Below are positions 36,923 to 48,300 of a DNA stretch of 64,000 nucleotides, piece after piece (positions within the stretch are counted from its first letter, which is position 1; each line of letters opens with the position of its first letter). This DNA comes from Zantedeschia hybrid cultivar (lineage: Eukaryota; Streptophyta; Magnoliopsida; Alismatales; Araceae). The notes below the pieces were generated by a model. That model saw only the letters and a list, made by a program, of their open reading frames with translations, had not been told where the DNA came from and searched no databases. Location of the stretch: the NCBI GenBank assembly GCA_030544215.1, contig JARZZO010000013.1:40497196-40561195 (forward strand), given 5' to 3'. Made by a program: the position numbers and the translations under genes.

Positions 36923-36927
36923 GCTAC

Positions 36928-37963
36928 TGATGAGGCAGAATCCGATTCGGCCCATTAAAACAAGCCCAGCGCCCAGATCAGCCCAGCAGCAGCTGTGCAA
37001 GGCCCTCAGGGAGCCTTCGGCCCATCAGCGGCCCAGCAGGCCTTCGGTCCGTCAGCAGCCCAGCAGGCCTTCGGCTCGTCAGCGGCCCAACCCCCTTCGG
37101 ACCGGTAGCCGAGTCCGGCCCACTCCGGTGGCGGATCAGACGCTATGGTGGTTTATCAGTAAGCCTCCTTTAGTCCTATATCGGCTGCCACCGTTAACCC
37201 TCCACTATCCTCCGCTATAAATATCCTGCCATTTGTAGCCAAGGCGGTGGTGGGAAAAACGGATGCCTCCCCAACCTTCCGAATAGCATAAAGCTACTCT
37301 CCTTGCCTTCTGAATCGAATCTTCTTCAGGAGCTAACTTGACCGTCGGAGGGGGTTCCCCAGGGCTGACGCCCGGGACTCCTGCTGACCGGTCTCTTCTT
37401 CTTTCCCTCCTGCAGGGGCTCGGTTCGAATCATCGCCGACCTCTCCGAGTCGGTCTCGGCCGCCGACCTCGGACTCCTCCCGCTGGTCTCGACGCCGTAC
37501 GCCGGCTGTCCCAAGACAGGAAGCTCGGTCTCGCGCTGCCCCTCCGTCCGCCGAAGGGGCTATTTGGGCTCACTATCCAAGAGAGCCATATCCGAGCCAC
37601 CCTCGGCCTCGGACCTTCGGCTCGCCTCCATCGACGTCAGTCGGCAGATCCACTTCAAAGATCTTCATCCACGCCCCCCGCGGGGTGGTCCAGATCACCT
37701 GGAGAAGCCTCCGCCCAGCCTCGGCCACTTCTTCAGGAGCCCCGGCCCCGCGTCCCGAGGGCCGGTCCGAGCCATCTGAAGGGGTCTCGGCTTCGCACTC
37801 GGCAGGCCACCGCCCGAGCACCCCTCGGCTTCCAGACTTCGTCTCCCTTCGTCCGCTTCGGATCCCCGTCGGGCCACCTTACACCGATCCGGCCCGGCTC
37901 CGGATCCGGTTATCTTCGGGTTCCATCTTCGGAATCCGGTCGTGATAGATCCAGTCTACATCA
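36928..37963 (+). repeat. 5' LTR
   Basis: 1036 bp, from TGATGAGGCAG to CTACATCA. Compared with the 3' LTR it carries one extra copy of a 27-bp unit (agcccagcaggccttcgg...) near 37030-37090 in a GGCCC/TTCGG-rich segment. Several open frames cross it on both strands because it is GC-rich; none looks coding. Confidence 0.95.
37216..37223 (+). promoter_or_regulatory. TATA box of 5' LTR
   Basis: TATAAATA about 290 bp into the LTR. Transcription would start roughly 30 bp downstream (near 37250), which would define the U3/R border. Confidence 0.65.
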
Positions 37964-37965
37964 CG

Positions 37966-37982
37966 TGGCGCCGTCTGTGGGA
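37966..37982 (+). other. Primer binding site (tRNA-Asp-like)
   Basis: TGGCGCCGTCTGTGGGA begins two bases after the LTR end. Its first nine bases complement the 3' end of plant tRNA-Asp (GUC); the remainder does not pair well. This TGGCGCCGTCTGTGGGA block is common just after the 5' LTR of plant Tat-like Gypsy elements. Confidence 0.65.
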
Positions 37983-37999
37983 AAGGTAACAAACAAGTC

Positions 38000-39238
38000 A
38001 TGTCTCAGCGACCTGTGACCCGACGGTCCGGACAGTGCGAAGCAGAAGGACGGGAAGCCCCGGCGCAGCTACTGCTGTCTGAAGGCGCCCCTTGTGCTCC
38101 CACAAGCGCGACTCTGCCAGTCGTAACTGAGCCCCTTGTCGCGGAAGACTATCGGGTGGGAGTGCTCCAGCAGCAAGTAGCAACGCTGACGGCTGCCGTC
38201 ACGTCCCTAGCGCCTCTTCAGGAGATGGTGTCCGCCATCTCCCAGCGCATAGGACTGATGGGAAAGCTTCCTCAGCAAGCGCAGCTCCCCCCACCCTACC
38301 CGGTTCAAGATCCAAGGCTCCGACCAGCACCCGCACCGGTTTCCCTCGTCGAAGCCGCCTCAGCACGCAGCAAGCCCTCGGCACTGCCTGCCCAAGCCCC
38401 TCGCATCAGTCACCTGACAAGGCGAGGCTGTGCTTCATCCGGGCTCCACTCGATCAGAACCGATGGACAGCCAGTCGCCACCTCAACCGTCCCAGACCTG
38501 GACCGGCGGCTAATGGCGATGAAGAAGGAAGTGCAGCAGATGGTGTCTCGGCCATACGGGGCGCCCCTAGCTAGTAAAATCCTGGAGCAAACCCCGTTTT
38601 CGCCGGAACTCCTGGCTACCGGGGTGCCTCCCGATTTCAAGCTGCCGAAAGGTCTCTACAACGGAATGACGGATCCGGTCTGCCATTTCCGGAGATTTAA
38701 TGCTTATCTCTCGGTCCGACGAGTCACCAAGGCAGCCCGCTGCCGGCTATTTCCCCTCACCCTCGAGAAAACGGCTCTGACCTGGTTCGAGACACTGGCC
38801 CCCAACTCCATCCATTCTCTGGTCCAGTTGGGCCAGTTGTTTATCGACCAGTTTTATGACGCCACCCGGCAGTGCAAGACATCGGCCAGCCTGCTAGCCA
38901 TCCGGCAAGGCACCACCGAAACTCTCCGAGAGTACTTCACCAAGTTCCAGACCGAGGCCGCCCATATCCCAAACCTCGACAGCTCAATCGCGGTCTCGGC
39001 CGTGATCAGCGGGTGTCGGGACAAAGGGCTCCTCGGCTCCATCGGGAAGCGCCATCCCCCTACCTTCCAGGACCTCGTAGCCCGGGCACACAAATATGTC
39101 AACTGGGAGGCCCTGATGATGTCCAAAGGAAAGGGCGCAGCCGAAGCCTCCTCGGCACCTGCCTCCCAGGTGGTCCACCCTCGGCCCGAGGACCAGGAGC
39201 TCTCCCGAAAGCGGTATCGCAGGGAGGAATGGGACTGA
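38000..39238 (+). CDS. gag: Ty3/Gypsy gag protein, truncated before the zinc knuckle
   Basis: 412 codons from ATG 36 bp after the LTR. Residues about 1-110 are Pro/Ala-rich with a short coiled-coil-like stretch (VLQQQVATLTAAVTSLAPLQ). Residues about 195-340 match the retrotransposon gag domain: FKLPKGLYNGMTDP, then CHFRRFNAYL, LEKTALTWFETL, FIDQFY, LLAIRQGTTETLREYFTKF and FQDLVARAHKYV. The frame ends in TGA after SRKRYRREEWD. After the TGA the same frame stays open for about 40 codons with gag-like text (LPLPAPSQMLMEVKGMIRR) before running into the first tandem repeat. A CCHC knuckle is absent, so this gag could package RNA only poorly on its own, or relies on a partner's Gag. Confidence 0.85.
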   Translation: MSQRPVTRRSGQCEAEGREAPAQLLLSEGAPCAPTSATLPVVTEPLVAEDYRVGVLQQQVATLTAAVTSLAPLQEMVSAISQRIGLMGKLPQQAQLPPPYPVQDPRLRPAPAPVSLVEAASARSKPSALPAQAPRISHLTRRGCASSGLHSIRTDGQPVATSTVPDLDRRLMAMKKEVQQMVSRPYGAPLASKILEQTPFSPELLATGVPPDFKLPKGLYNGMTDPVCHFRRFNAYLSVRRVTKAARCRLFPLTLEKTALTWFETLAPNSIHSLVQLGQLFIDQFYDATRQCKTSASLLAIRQGTTETLREYFTKFQTEAAHIPNLDSSIAVSAVISGCRDKGLLGSIGKRHPPTFQDLVARAHKYVNWEALMMSKGKGAAEASSAPASQVVHPRPEDQELSRKRYRREEWD

Positions 39239-39342
39239 GAGAGGCGACGGGACCCGCGACAGCGGCACCTGCCCTTGCCTGCTCCTTCCCAAATGCTCAT
39301 GGAGGTGAAGGGCATGATCCGACGACCGGAGCGGCTTTCTCC

Positions 39343-42300
39343 AAAGTCCGCGCCTCCTTCGATCCGATGAATGGCCCTCGGCCATGTTATCCGGATCAGG
39401 ACGAGGCACGGTTCTTAAAGTCCGCGAGTCCTTTTTGATCTGACGAATGGCTCTCGGTCATGTAATCCGGATCAGGACGAGGCACGGTTCTTAAAGTCCG
39501 CGAGTCCTTTTTGATCTGACGAATGGCTCTCGGCCATGTAATCCGGATCAGGACGCGGCACGGTTCTTAAAGTCCGCGAGTCCTTTTTGATCCGACGAAT
39601 GGCTCTCGGCCATGTAATCCGGATCAGGATGCGGCATGGTTCTCTTAAAGTCCGTGAGTCCTTCGATCCGACGAATGGCTTCGGCCATGTAATCCGGATC
39701 AGGACACGGCATGGTATTCTCTAAGTCCGTGTAAACCGTATCGGGAGTGGCTTCGGCCATGCAAACCGTATCGGGAGCGGCATGGTATTCTCTAAGTCTG
39801 TGTAAACCGTACCGGGAGTGGCTTCGGCCATGCAAACCGTATCGGGAGCGGCATGGTATTCTCTAAGTCCGTGTAAACCGTACCGGGAGTGGCTTCGGCC
39901 ATGCAAACCGTATCGGGAGCGGCATGGTATTCTCTAAGTCCGTGTAAACCGTACCGGGAGTGGCTTCGGCCATGTAAACCGTATCGGGAGCGGCATGGTA
40001 TTCTCTAAGTCCGTGTAAACCGTATCGGGAGTGGCTTCGGCCATGCAAACCGAACCGGGAGCGGCATGGTTCTCTTAAAGTCCGTAAGTCCTTCGATCCG
40101 ACGAATGGCTTCGGCCATGTAATCCGGATCAGGACACGGCATGGTATTCTCAAAGTCCGTGTAAACCGTATCGGGAGTGGCTTCGGCCATGCAAACCGTA
40201 TTGGGAGCGGCATGGTATTCTCTAAGTCCGTGTAAACCGTACCAGGAGTGGCTTCGGCCATGCAAACCGTATCGGGAGCGGCATGGTATTCTCTAAGTCC
40301 GTGTAAACCGTACCGGGAGTGGCTTCGGCCATGCAAACCGTATCGGGAGCGGCATGGTATTCTCAAAGTCCGTGTAAACCGTACCGGGAGTAGCTTCGGC
40401 CATGCAAACCGTATCGGGAGCGGCATGGTATTCTCTAAGTCCGTGTAAACCGTACCGGGAGTGGCCTCGGCCATGCAAACCGTATCGGGAGCGGCATGGT
40501 ATTCTCTAAGTCCGTGTAAACCGTATCGGGAGTGGCCTCGGCCATGCAAACCGTATCGGGAGCGGCATGGTATTCTCTAAGTCCGTGTAAACCGTACCGG
40601 GAGTGGCTTCAGCCATGCAAACCGTATCGGGAGCGGCATGGTATTCTCTAAGTCCGTGTAAACCGTACCGGGAGTGGCTTCGGCCATGTAAACCGTATCG
40701 GGAGCGGCATGGTATTCTCTAAGTCCGTGTAAACCGTACCGTGAGTGGCCTCGGCCATGCAAACCGTATCGGGAGCGGCATGGTATTCTCTAAGTCCGTG
40801 TAAACCGTACCGGGAGTGGCTTCGGCCATGCAAACCGTATCGGAAGCGGCATGGTATTCTCTAAATCCGTGTAAACCGTACCGGGAGTGGCTTCGGCCAT
40901 GCAAACCGTATCGGGAGCGGCATGGTATTCTCTAAGTCCGTGTAAACCGTACCGGGAGTGGCCTGGGCCATGTAAACCGTATCAGGAGCGGCATGGTATT
41001 CTCTAAGTCCGTGTAAACCGTACCGGGAGTGGCTTCGGCCATGCAAACCGTATCGGGAGCGGCATGGTATTCTCTAAGTCCGTGTAAACCGTACCGGGAG
41101 TGGCCTCGGCCATGCAAACCGTATCGGGAGCGGCATGGTATTCTCTAAGTCCGTGTAAACCGTACCGGGAGTGGCTTCAGCCATGCAAACCGTATCGGGA
41201 GCGGCATGGTATTCTCTAAGTCCGTGTAAACCGTACCGGGAGTGGCTTCGGCCATGTAAACCGTATCGGGAGCGGCATGGTATTCTCTAAGTCCGTGTAA
41301 ACCGTACCGTGAGTGGCCTCGGCCATGCAAACCGTATCGGGAGCGGCATGGTATTCTCTAAGTCCGTGTAAACCGTACCGGGAGTGGCTTCGGCCATGCA
41401 AACCGTATCGGGAGCGGCATGGTATTCTCTAAGTCCGTGTAAACCGTACCGGGAGTGGCTTCGGCCATGCAAACCGTATCGGGAGCGGCATGGTATTCTC
41501 TAAGTCCGTGTAAACCGTACCGGGAGTGGCCTGGGCCATGTAAACCGTATCAGGAGCGGCATGGTATTCTCTAAGTCCGTGTAAACCGTACCGGGAGTGG
41601 CTTCGGCCATGCAAACCGTATCGGGAGCGGCATGGTATTCGCTAAGTCCGTGTAAACCGTACCGGGAGTGGCTTCGGCCATGCAAACCGTATCGGGAGCG
41701 CCATGGTATTCTCTAAGTCCGTGTAAACCGTACCGGGAGTGGCTTCGGCCATGTAAACCGTATCGGGAGCGGCATGGTATTCTCTAAGTCCGTGTAAACC
41801 GTACCGGGAGTGGCTTAGGCCATGCAAACCGTATCGGGAGCGGCATGGTATTCTCTAAGTCCGTGTAAACCGTACCGGGAGTGGCTTCGGCCATGCAAAC
41901 CGTATCGGGAGCGGCATGGTATTCTCTAAGTCCGTGTAAACCGTACCGGGAGTGGCCTCGGCCATGCAAACCGTATCGGGAGCGGCATGGTATTTTCTAA
42001 GTCCGTGTAAACCGTACCGGGAGTGGCTTCGGCCATGCAAACCTTATCGGGAGCGGCATGGTATTCTCTAAGTCCGTGTAAACCGTACCGGGAGTGGCTT
42101 CGGCCATGCAAACCGTATCGGGAGCGGCATGGTATTCTCTAAGTCCGTGTAAACCGTATCGGGAGTGGCCTCGGCCATGCAAACCGTATCGGGAGCGGCA
42201 TGGTATTCTCTAAGTCCGTGTAAACCGTACCGGGAGTGGCCTCGGCCATGCAAACCGTATCGGGAGCGGCATGGTATTCTCTAAGTCCGTGTAAACCGTA

Positions 42301-45300
42301 CCGGGAGTGGCTTCAGCCATGCAAACCGTATCGGGAGCGGCATGGTATCCTCTAAGTCCGTGTAAACCGTACCGGGAGTGGCTTCGGCCATGTAAACCGT
42401 ATCGGGAGCGGCATGGTATTCTCTAAGTCCGTGTAAACCATACCGTGAGTGGCCTCGGCCATGCAAACCGTATCGGGAGCGGCATGGTATTCTCTAAGTC
42501 CGTGTAAACCGTACCGGGAGTGGCTTCGGCCATGCAAACCGTATCGGGAGCGGCATGGTATTCTCTAAGTCCGTGTAAACCGTACCGGGAGTGGCTTCGG
42601 CCATGCAAACCGTATCGGGAGCGGCATGGTATTCTCTAAGTCCGTGTAAACCGTACCGGGAGTGGCCTGGGCCATGTAAACCGTATCAGGAGCGGCATGG
42701 TATTCTCTAAGTCCGTGTAAACCGTACCGGGAGTGGCTTCGGCCATGCAAACCGTATCGGGAGCGGCATGGTATTCTCTAAGTCCGTGTAAACCGTACCG
42801 GGAGTGGCCTCGGCCATGCAAACCGTATCGGGAGCGGCATGGTATTCTCTAAGTCCGTGTAAACCGTACCGGGAGTGGCTTCAGCCATGCAAACCGTATC
42901 GGGAGCGGCATGGTATTCTCTAAGTCCGTGTAAACCGTACAGGGAGTGGCTTCGGCCATGTAAACCGTATCGGGAGCGGCATGGTATTCTCTAAGTCCGT
43001 GTAAACCGTACCGTGAGTGGCCTCGGCCATGCAAACCGTATCGGGAGCGGCATGGTATTCTCTAAGTCCGTGTAAACCGTACCGGGAGTGACTTCGGCTA
43101 TGCAAACCGTATCGGGAGCGGCATGGTATTCTCTAAGTCCGTGTAAACCGTACCGGGAGTGGCTTCGGCCATGCAAACCGTATCGGGAGCGGCATGGTAT
43201 TCTCTAAGTCCGTGTAAACCGTACCAGGAGTTGCCTGGGCCATGTAAACTGTATCAGGAGCGGCATGGTATTCTCTAAGTCCGTGTAAACCGTACCGGGA
43301 GTGGCTTCGGCCATGCAAACCGTATCGGGAGCGGCATGGTATTCTCTAAGTCCGTGTAAACCGTACCGGGAGTGGCTTCGGCCATGCAAACCGTATCGGG
43401 AGCGGCATGGTATTCTCTAAGTCCGTGTAAACCGTACCGGGAGTGGCTTCGGCCATGTAAACCGTATCGGGAGCGCCATGGTATTCTCTAAGTCCGTGTA
43501 AACCGTACCGGGAGTGGCTTAGGCCATGCAAACCGTATCGGGAGCGGCATGGTATTCTCTAAGTCCGTGTAAACCGTACCGGGAGTGGCCTCGGCCATGC
43601 AAACCGTATCGGGAGCGGCATGGTATTCTCTAAGTCCGTGTAAACCGTACCGGGAGTGGCTTCGGCCATGCAAACCGTATCGGGAGCGGCATGGTATTCT
43701 CTAAGTCCGTGTAAACCGTACCGGGAGTGGCCTCGGCCATGCAAACCGTATCGGGAGCGGCATGGTATTCTCTAAGTCCGTGTAAACCGTACCGGGAGTG
43801 GCTTCGGCCATGCAAACCGTATCGGGAGCGGCATGGTATTCTCTAAGTCCGTGTAAACCGTACCAGGAGTGGCTTCGGCCATGCAAACCGTATCGGGAGC
43901 GGCATGGTATTCTCTAAGTTCGTGTAAACCGTATCGGGAGTGGCTTCGGCCATGTAAACCGTACCGGGAGAGGCATGGTTCTCTTAAAGTCCGTAAGTCC
44001 TTCGATCCGACGAATGGCTTCGGCCATGTAATCCGGATCAGGACACGGCGTGGTTTTTTCTAAGTCCGTGTAAACCGTATCGGGAGTGGCTTCGGCCATG
44101 CAAACCGTATCGGGAGCGGCATGGTATTCTCAAAGTCCGTGTAAACTGTACCGGGAGTGGCTTCGGCCATGCAAACCGTATCGGGAGCGGCATGGTATTC
44201 TCTAAGTCCGTGTAAACCGTACCGGGAGTGGCTTCGGCCATGTAAACCGTATCGGGAGCGGCATGGTATTCTCTAAGTCCGTGTAAACCGTATCGGGAGT
44301 GGCTTCGGCCATGTAAACCGTATCGTGAGCGGCATGGTATTCTCTAAGTCCGTGTAAACCGTATCGGGAGTGGCTTCGGCCATGCAAACCGTATCGGGAG
44401 CGGCATGGTTCTCTTAAAGTCCGTAAGTCCTTCGATCCGACGAATGGCTTCGGCCATGTAATCCGGATCAGGACACGGCGTGGTTTTTTCTAAGTCCGTG
44501 TAAACCGTATCGGGAGTGGCTTCGGCCATGCAAACCGTATCGGGAGCGGCATGGTATTCTCAAAGTCCGTGTAAACCGTACCGGGAGTGGCTTCGGCAAT
44601 GCAAACCGTATCGGGAGCGGCATGGTATTCTCTAAGTCCGTGTAAACCGTACCGGGAGTGGCTTCGGCCATGTAAACCGTATCGGGAGCGGCATGGTATT
44701 CTCTAAGTCCGTGTAAACCGTATCGGGAGTGGCTTCGGCCATGTAAACCGTATCGGGAGCGGCATGGTATTCTCTAAGTCCGTGTAAACCGTACCGGGAG
44801 TGGCTTCGGCCATGTAAACCGTATCGGGAGCGGCATGGTATTCTATAAGTCCGTGTAAACCGTACCGGGAGTGGCTTCGGCCATGCAAACCGTATCGGGA
44901 GCGGCATGGTATTCTCTAAGTCCGTGTAAACCGTACCGGGAATGGCCTCGGCCATGCAAACCGTATCGGGAGCGGCATGGTATTCTCTAAGTCCGTGTAA
45001 ACCGTACCGGGAGTGGCTTCGGCCATGCAAACCGTATCGGGAGCGGCATGGTATTCTCTAAGTCCGTGTAAACCGTACCGGGAGTGGCTTCGGCCATGTA
45101 AACCGTATCGGGAGCGGCATGGTATTCTCTAAGTCCGTGTAAACCGTATCGGGAGTGGCTTCGGCCATGCAAACCGTACCGGGAGCGGCATGGTTCTCTT
45201 AAAGTCCGTAAGTCCTTCGATCCGACGAATGGCTTCGGCCATGTAATCCGGATCAGGACACGGCGTGGTTTTTTCTAAGTCCGTGTAAACCGTATCGGGA

Positions 45301-48300
45301 GTGGCTTCGGCCATGCAAACCGTATCGGGAGCGGCATGGTATTCTCAAAGTCCGTGTAAACCGTACCGGGAGTGGCTTCGGCCATGCAAACCGTATCGGG
45401 AGCGGCATGGTATTCTCTAAGTCCGTGTAAACCGTACCGGGAGTGGCTTCGGCCATGTAAACCGTATCGGGAGCGGCATGGTATTCTCTAAGTCCGTGTA
45501 AACCGTACCGGGAGTGGCTTCGGCCATGCAAACCGTATCGGGAGCGGCATGGTTCTCTTAAAGTCCGTAAGTCCTTCGATCCGGCGAATGGCTTCGGCCA
45601 TGTAATCCGGATCAAGACACGGCGTGGTTTTTTCTAAGTCCATGTAAACCGTATCGGGAGTGGCTTCGGCCATGCAATCCGTATCGGGAGCGGCATGGTA
45701 TTCTCAAAGTCCGTGTAAACCGTACCGGGAGTGGCTTCGGCCATGCAAACCGTATCGGGAGCGGCATGGTATTCTCTAAGTCCGTGTAAACCGTACCGGG
45801 AGTGGCTTCGGCCATGTAAACCGTATCGGGAGCGGCATGGTATTCTCTAAGTCCGTGTAAACCGTACCGGGAGTGGCTTCGGCCATGCAAACCGTATCGG
45901 GAGCGGCATGGTATTCTCAAAATCCGTGTAAACCGTACCGGGAGTGGCTTCGGCCATGCAAACCGTATCGGGAGCGGCATGGTATTCTCTAAGTCCGTGT
46001 AAACCGTACCGGGAGTGGCTTCGGCCATGCAAACCGTATCGAGAGCGGCATGGTATTCTCTAAGTCCGTGTAAACCGTACCGGGAGTGGCCTCGGCCATG
46101 CAAACCGTATCGGGAGCGGCATGGTATTCTCTAAGTCCGTGTAAACCGTACCGGGAGTGGCTTCGGCCATGCAAACCGTATCGGGAGCGGCATGGTATTC
46201 TCTAAGTCCGTGTAAACCGTACCGGGAGTGGCTTCGGCCATGTAAACCGTATCGGGAGCGGCATGGTATTCTCTAAGTCCGTGTAAACCGTATCGGGAGT
46301 GGCTTCGGCCATGCAAACCGTACCGGGAGCGGCATGGTTCTCTTAAAGTCCGTAAGTCCTTCGTTCCGACGAATGGCTTCGGCCATGTAATCCGGATCAG
46401 GACACGGCGTGGTTTTTTCTAAGTCCGTGTAAACTGTACCGGGAGTGGCCTCGGCCATGCAAACCGTATCGGGAGCGGCATGGTATTCTCTAAGTCCGTG
46501 TAAACCGTACCGGGAGTGGCTTCGGCCATGCAAACCGTATCGGGAGCGGCATGGTATTCTCTAAGTCCGTGTAAACCGTACCGGGAGTGGCCTCGGCCAT
46601 GCAAACCGTATCGGGAGCGGCATGGTATTCTCTAAGTCCGTGTAAACCGTACCGGGAGTGGCTTCAGCCATGCAAACCGTATCGGGAGCGGCATGGTATT
46701 CTCTAAGTCCGTGTAAACCGTACCGGGAGTGGCTTCGGCCATGCAAACCGTATCGGGAGCGGCATGGTATTCTCTAAGTCCGTGTAAACCGTACCGGGAG
46801 TGGCTTCGGCCATGCAAACCGTATCGGGAGCGGCATGGTATTCTCTAAGTCCGTGTAAACCGTACCGGGAGTGGCCTGGGCCATGTAAACCGTATCAGGA
46901 GCGGCATGGTATTCTCTAAGTCCGTGTAAACCGTACCGGGAGTGGCTTCGGCCATGCAAACCGTATCGGGAGCGGCATGGTATTCTCTAAGTCCGTGTAA
47001 ACCGTACCGGGAGTGGCTTCGGCCATGCAAACCGTATCGGGAGCGCCATGGTATTCTTTAAGTCCGTGTAAACCGTACCGGGAGTGGCCTCGGCCATGCA
47101 AACCGTATCGGGAGCGGCATGGTATTCTCTAAGTCCGTGTAAACCGTACCGGGAGTGGCTTCGGCCATGCAAACCGTATCGGGAGCGGCATGGTATTCTC
47201 TAAGTCCGTGTAAACCGTACCGGGAGTGGCCTCGGCCATGCAAACCGTATCGGGAGCGGCATGGTATTCTCTAAGTCCGTGTAAACCGTACCAGGAGTGG
47301 CTTCGGCCATGCAAACCGTATCGGGAGCGGCATGGTATTCTCTAAGTCCGTGTAAACCGTACCGGGAGTGGCCTCGGCCATGCAAACCGTATCGGGAGCG
47401 GCATGGTATTCTCTAAGTCCGTGTAAACCGTACCGGGAGTGGCTTCGGCCATGCAAACCGTATCGGGAGCGGCATGGTATTTTCTAAGTCCGTGTAAACC
47501 GTACCGGGAGTGGCTTCGGCCATGCAAACCGTATCGGGAGCGGCATGGTATTCTCTAAGTCCGTGTAAACCGTATCGGGAGTGGCTTCGGCCATGCAAAC
47601 CGTACCGGGAGAGGCATGGTTCTCTTAAAGTCCGTAAGTCCTTCGATCCGACGAATGGCTTCGGCCATGTAATCCGGATCAGGACAAGGCGTGGTTTTTT
47701 CTAAGTCCGTGTAAACCGTATCGGGAGTGGCTTCGGCCATGCAAACCGTATCGGGAGCGGCATGGTATTCTCAAAGTCCGTGTAAACCGTACCGGGAGTG
47801 GCTTCGGCCATGCAAACCGTATCGGGAGCGGCATGGTATTCTCTAAGTCCGTGTAAACCGTACCGGGAGTGGCTTCGGCCATGTAAACCGTATCGGGAGC
47901 GGCATGGTATTCTCTAAGTCCGTGTAAACCGTATCGGGAGTGGCTTCGGCCATGTAAACCGTATCGGGAGCGGCATGGTATTCTCTAAGTCCGTGTAAAC
48001 CGTATCGGAAGTGGCTTCGGCCATGCAAACCGTATCGGGAGCGGCATGGTTCTCTTAAAGTCCGTAAGTCCTTCGATCCGACGAATGGCTTCGGCCTTGT
48101 AATCCGGATCAGGACACGGCGTGGTTTTTTCTAAGTCCGTGTAAACCGTATCGGGAGTGGCTTCGGCCATGCAAACCGTATCGGGAGCGGCATGGTATTC
48201 TCAAAGTCCGTGTAAACCGTACCGGGAGTGGCTTTGGCCATGTAAACCGTATCGGGAGCGGCATGGTATTCTCTAAGTCCGTGTAAACCGTATCGGGAGT

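Noticed and set aside
36925..36940. Hammerhead ribozyme core (CTGATGAG) at the 5' LTR start, as in retrozymes
   Set aside because: The leading C belongs to the target duplication and is absent at the 3' LTR (TGTGATGAG); no matching GAAAC partner strand was seen.
37338..38018. 226-aa ORF across the LTR
   Set aside because: GC-rich LTR read-through with no domain; the same frame is in the 3' LTR. The gag frame starts downstream.
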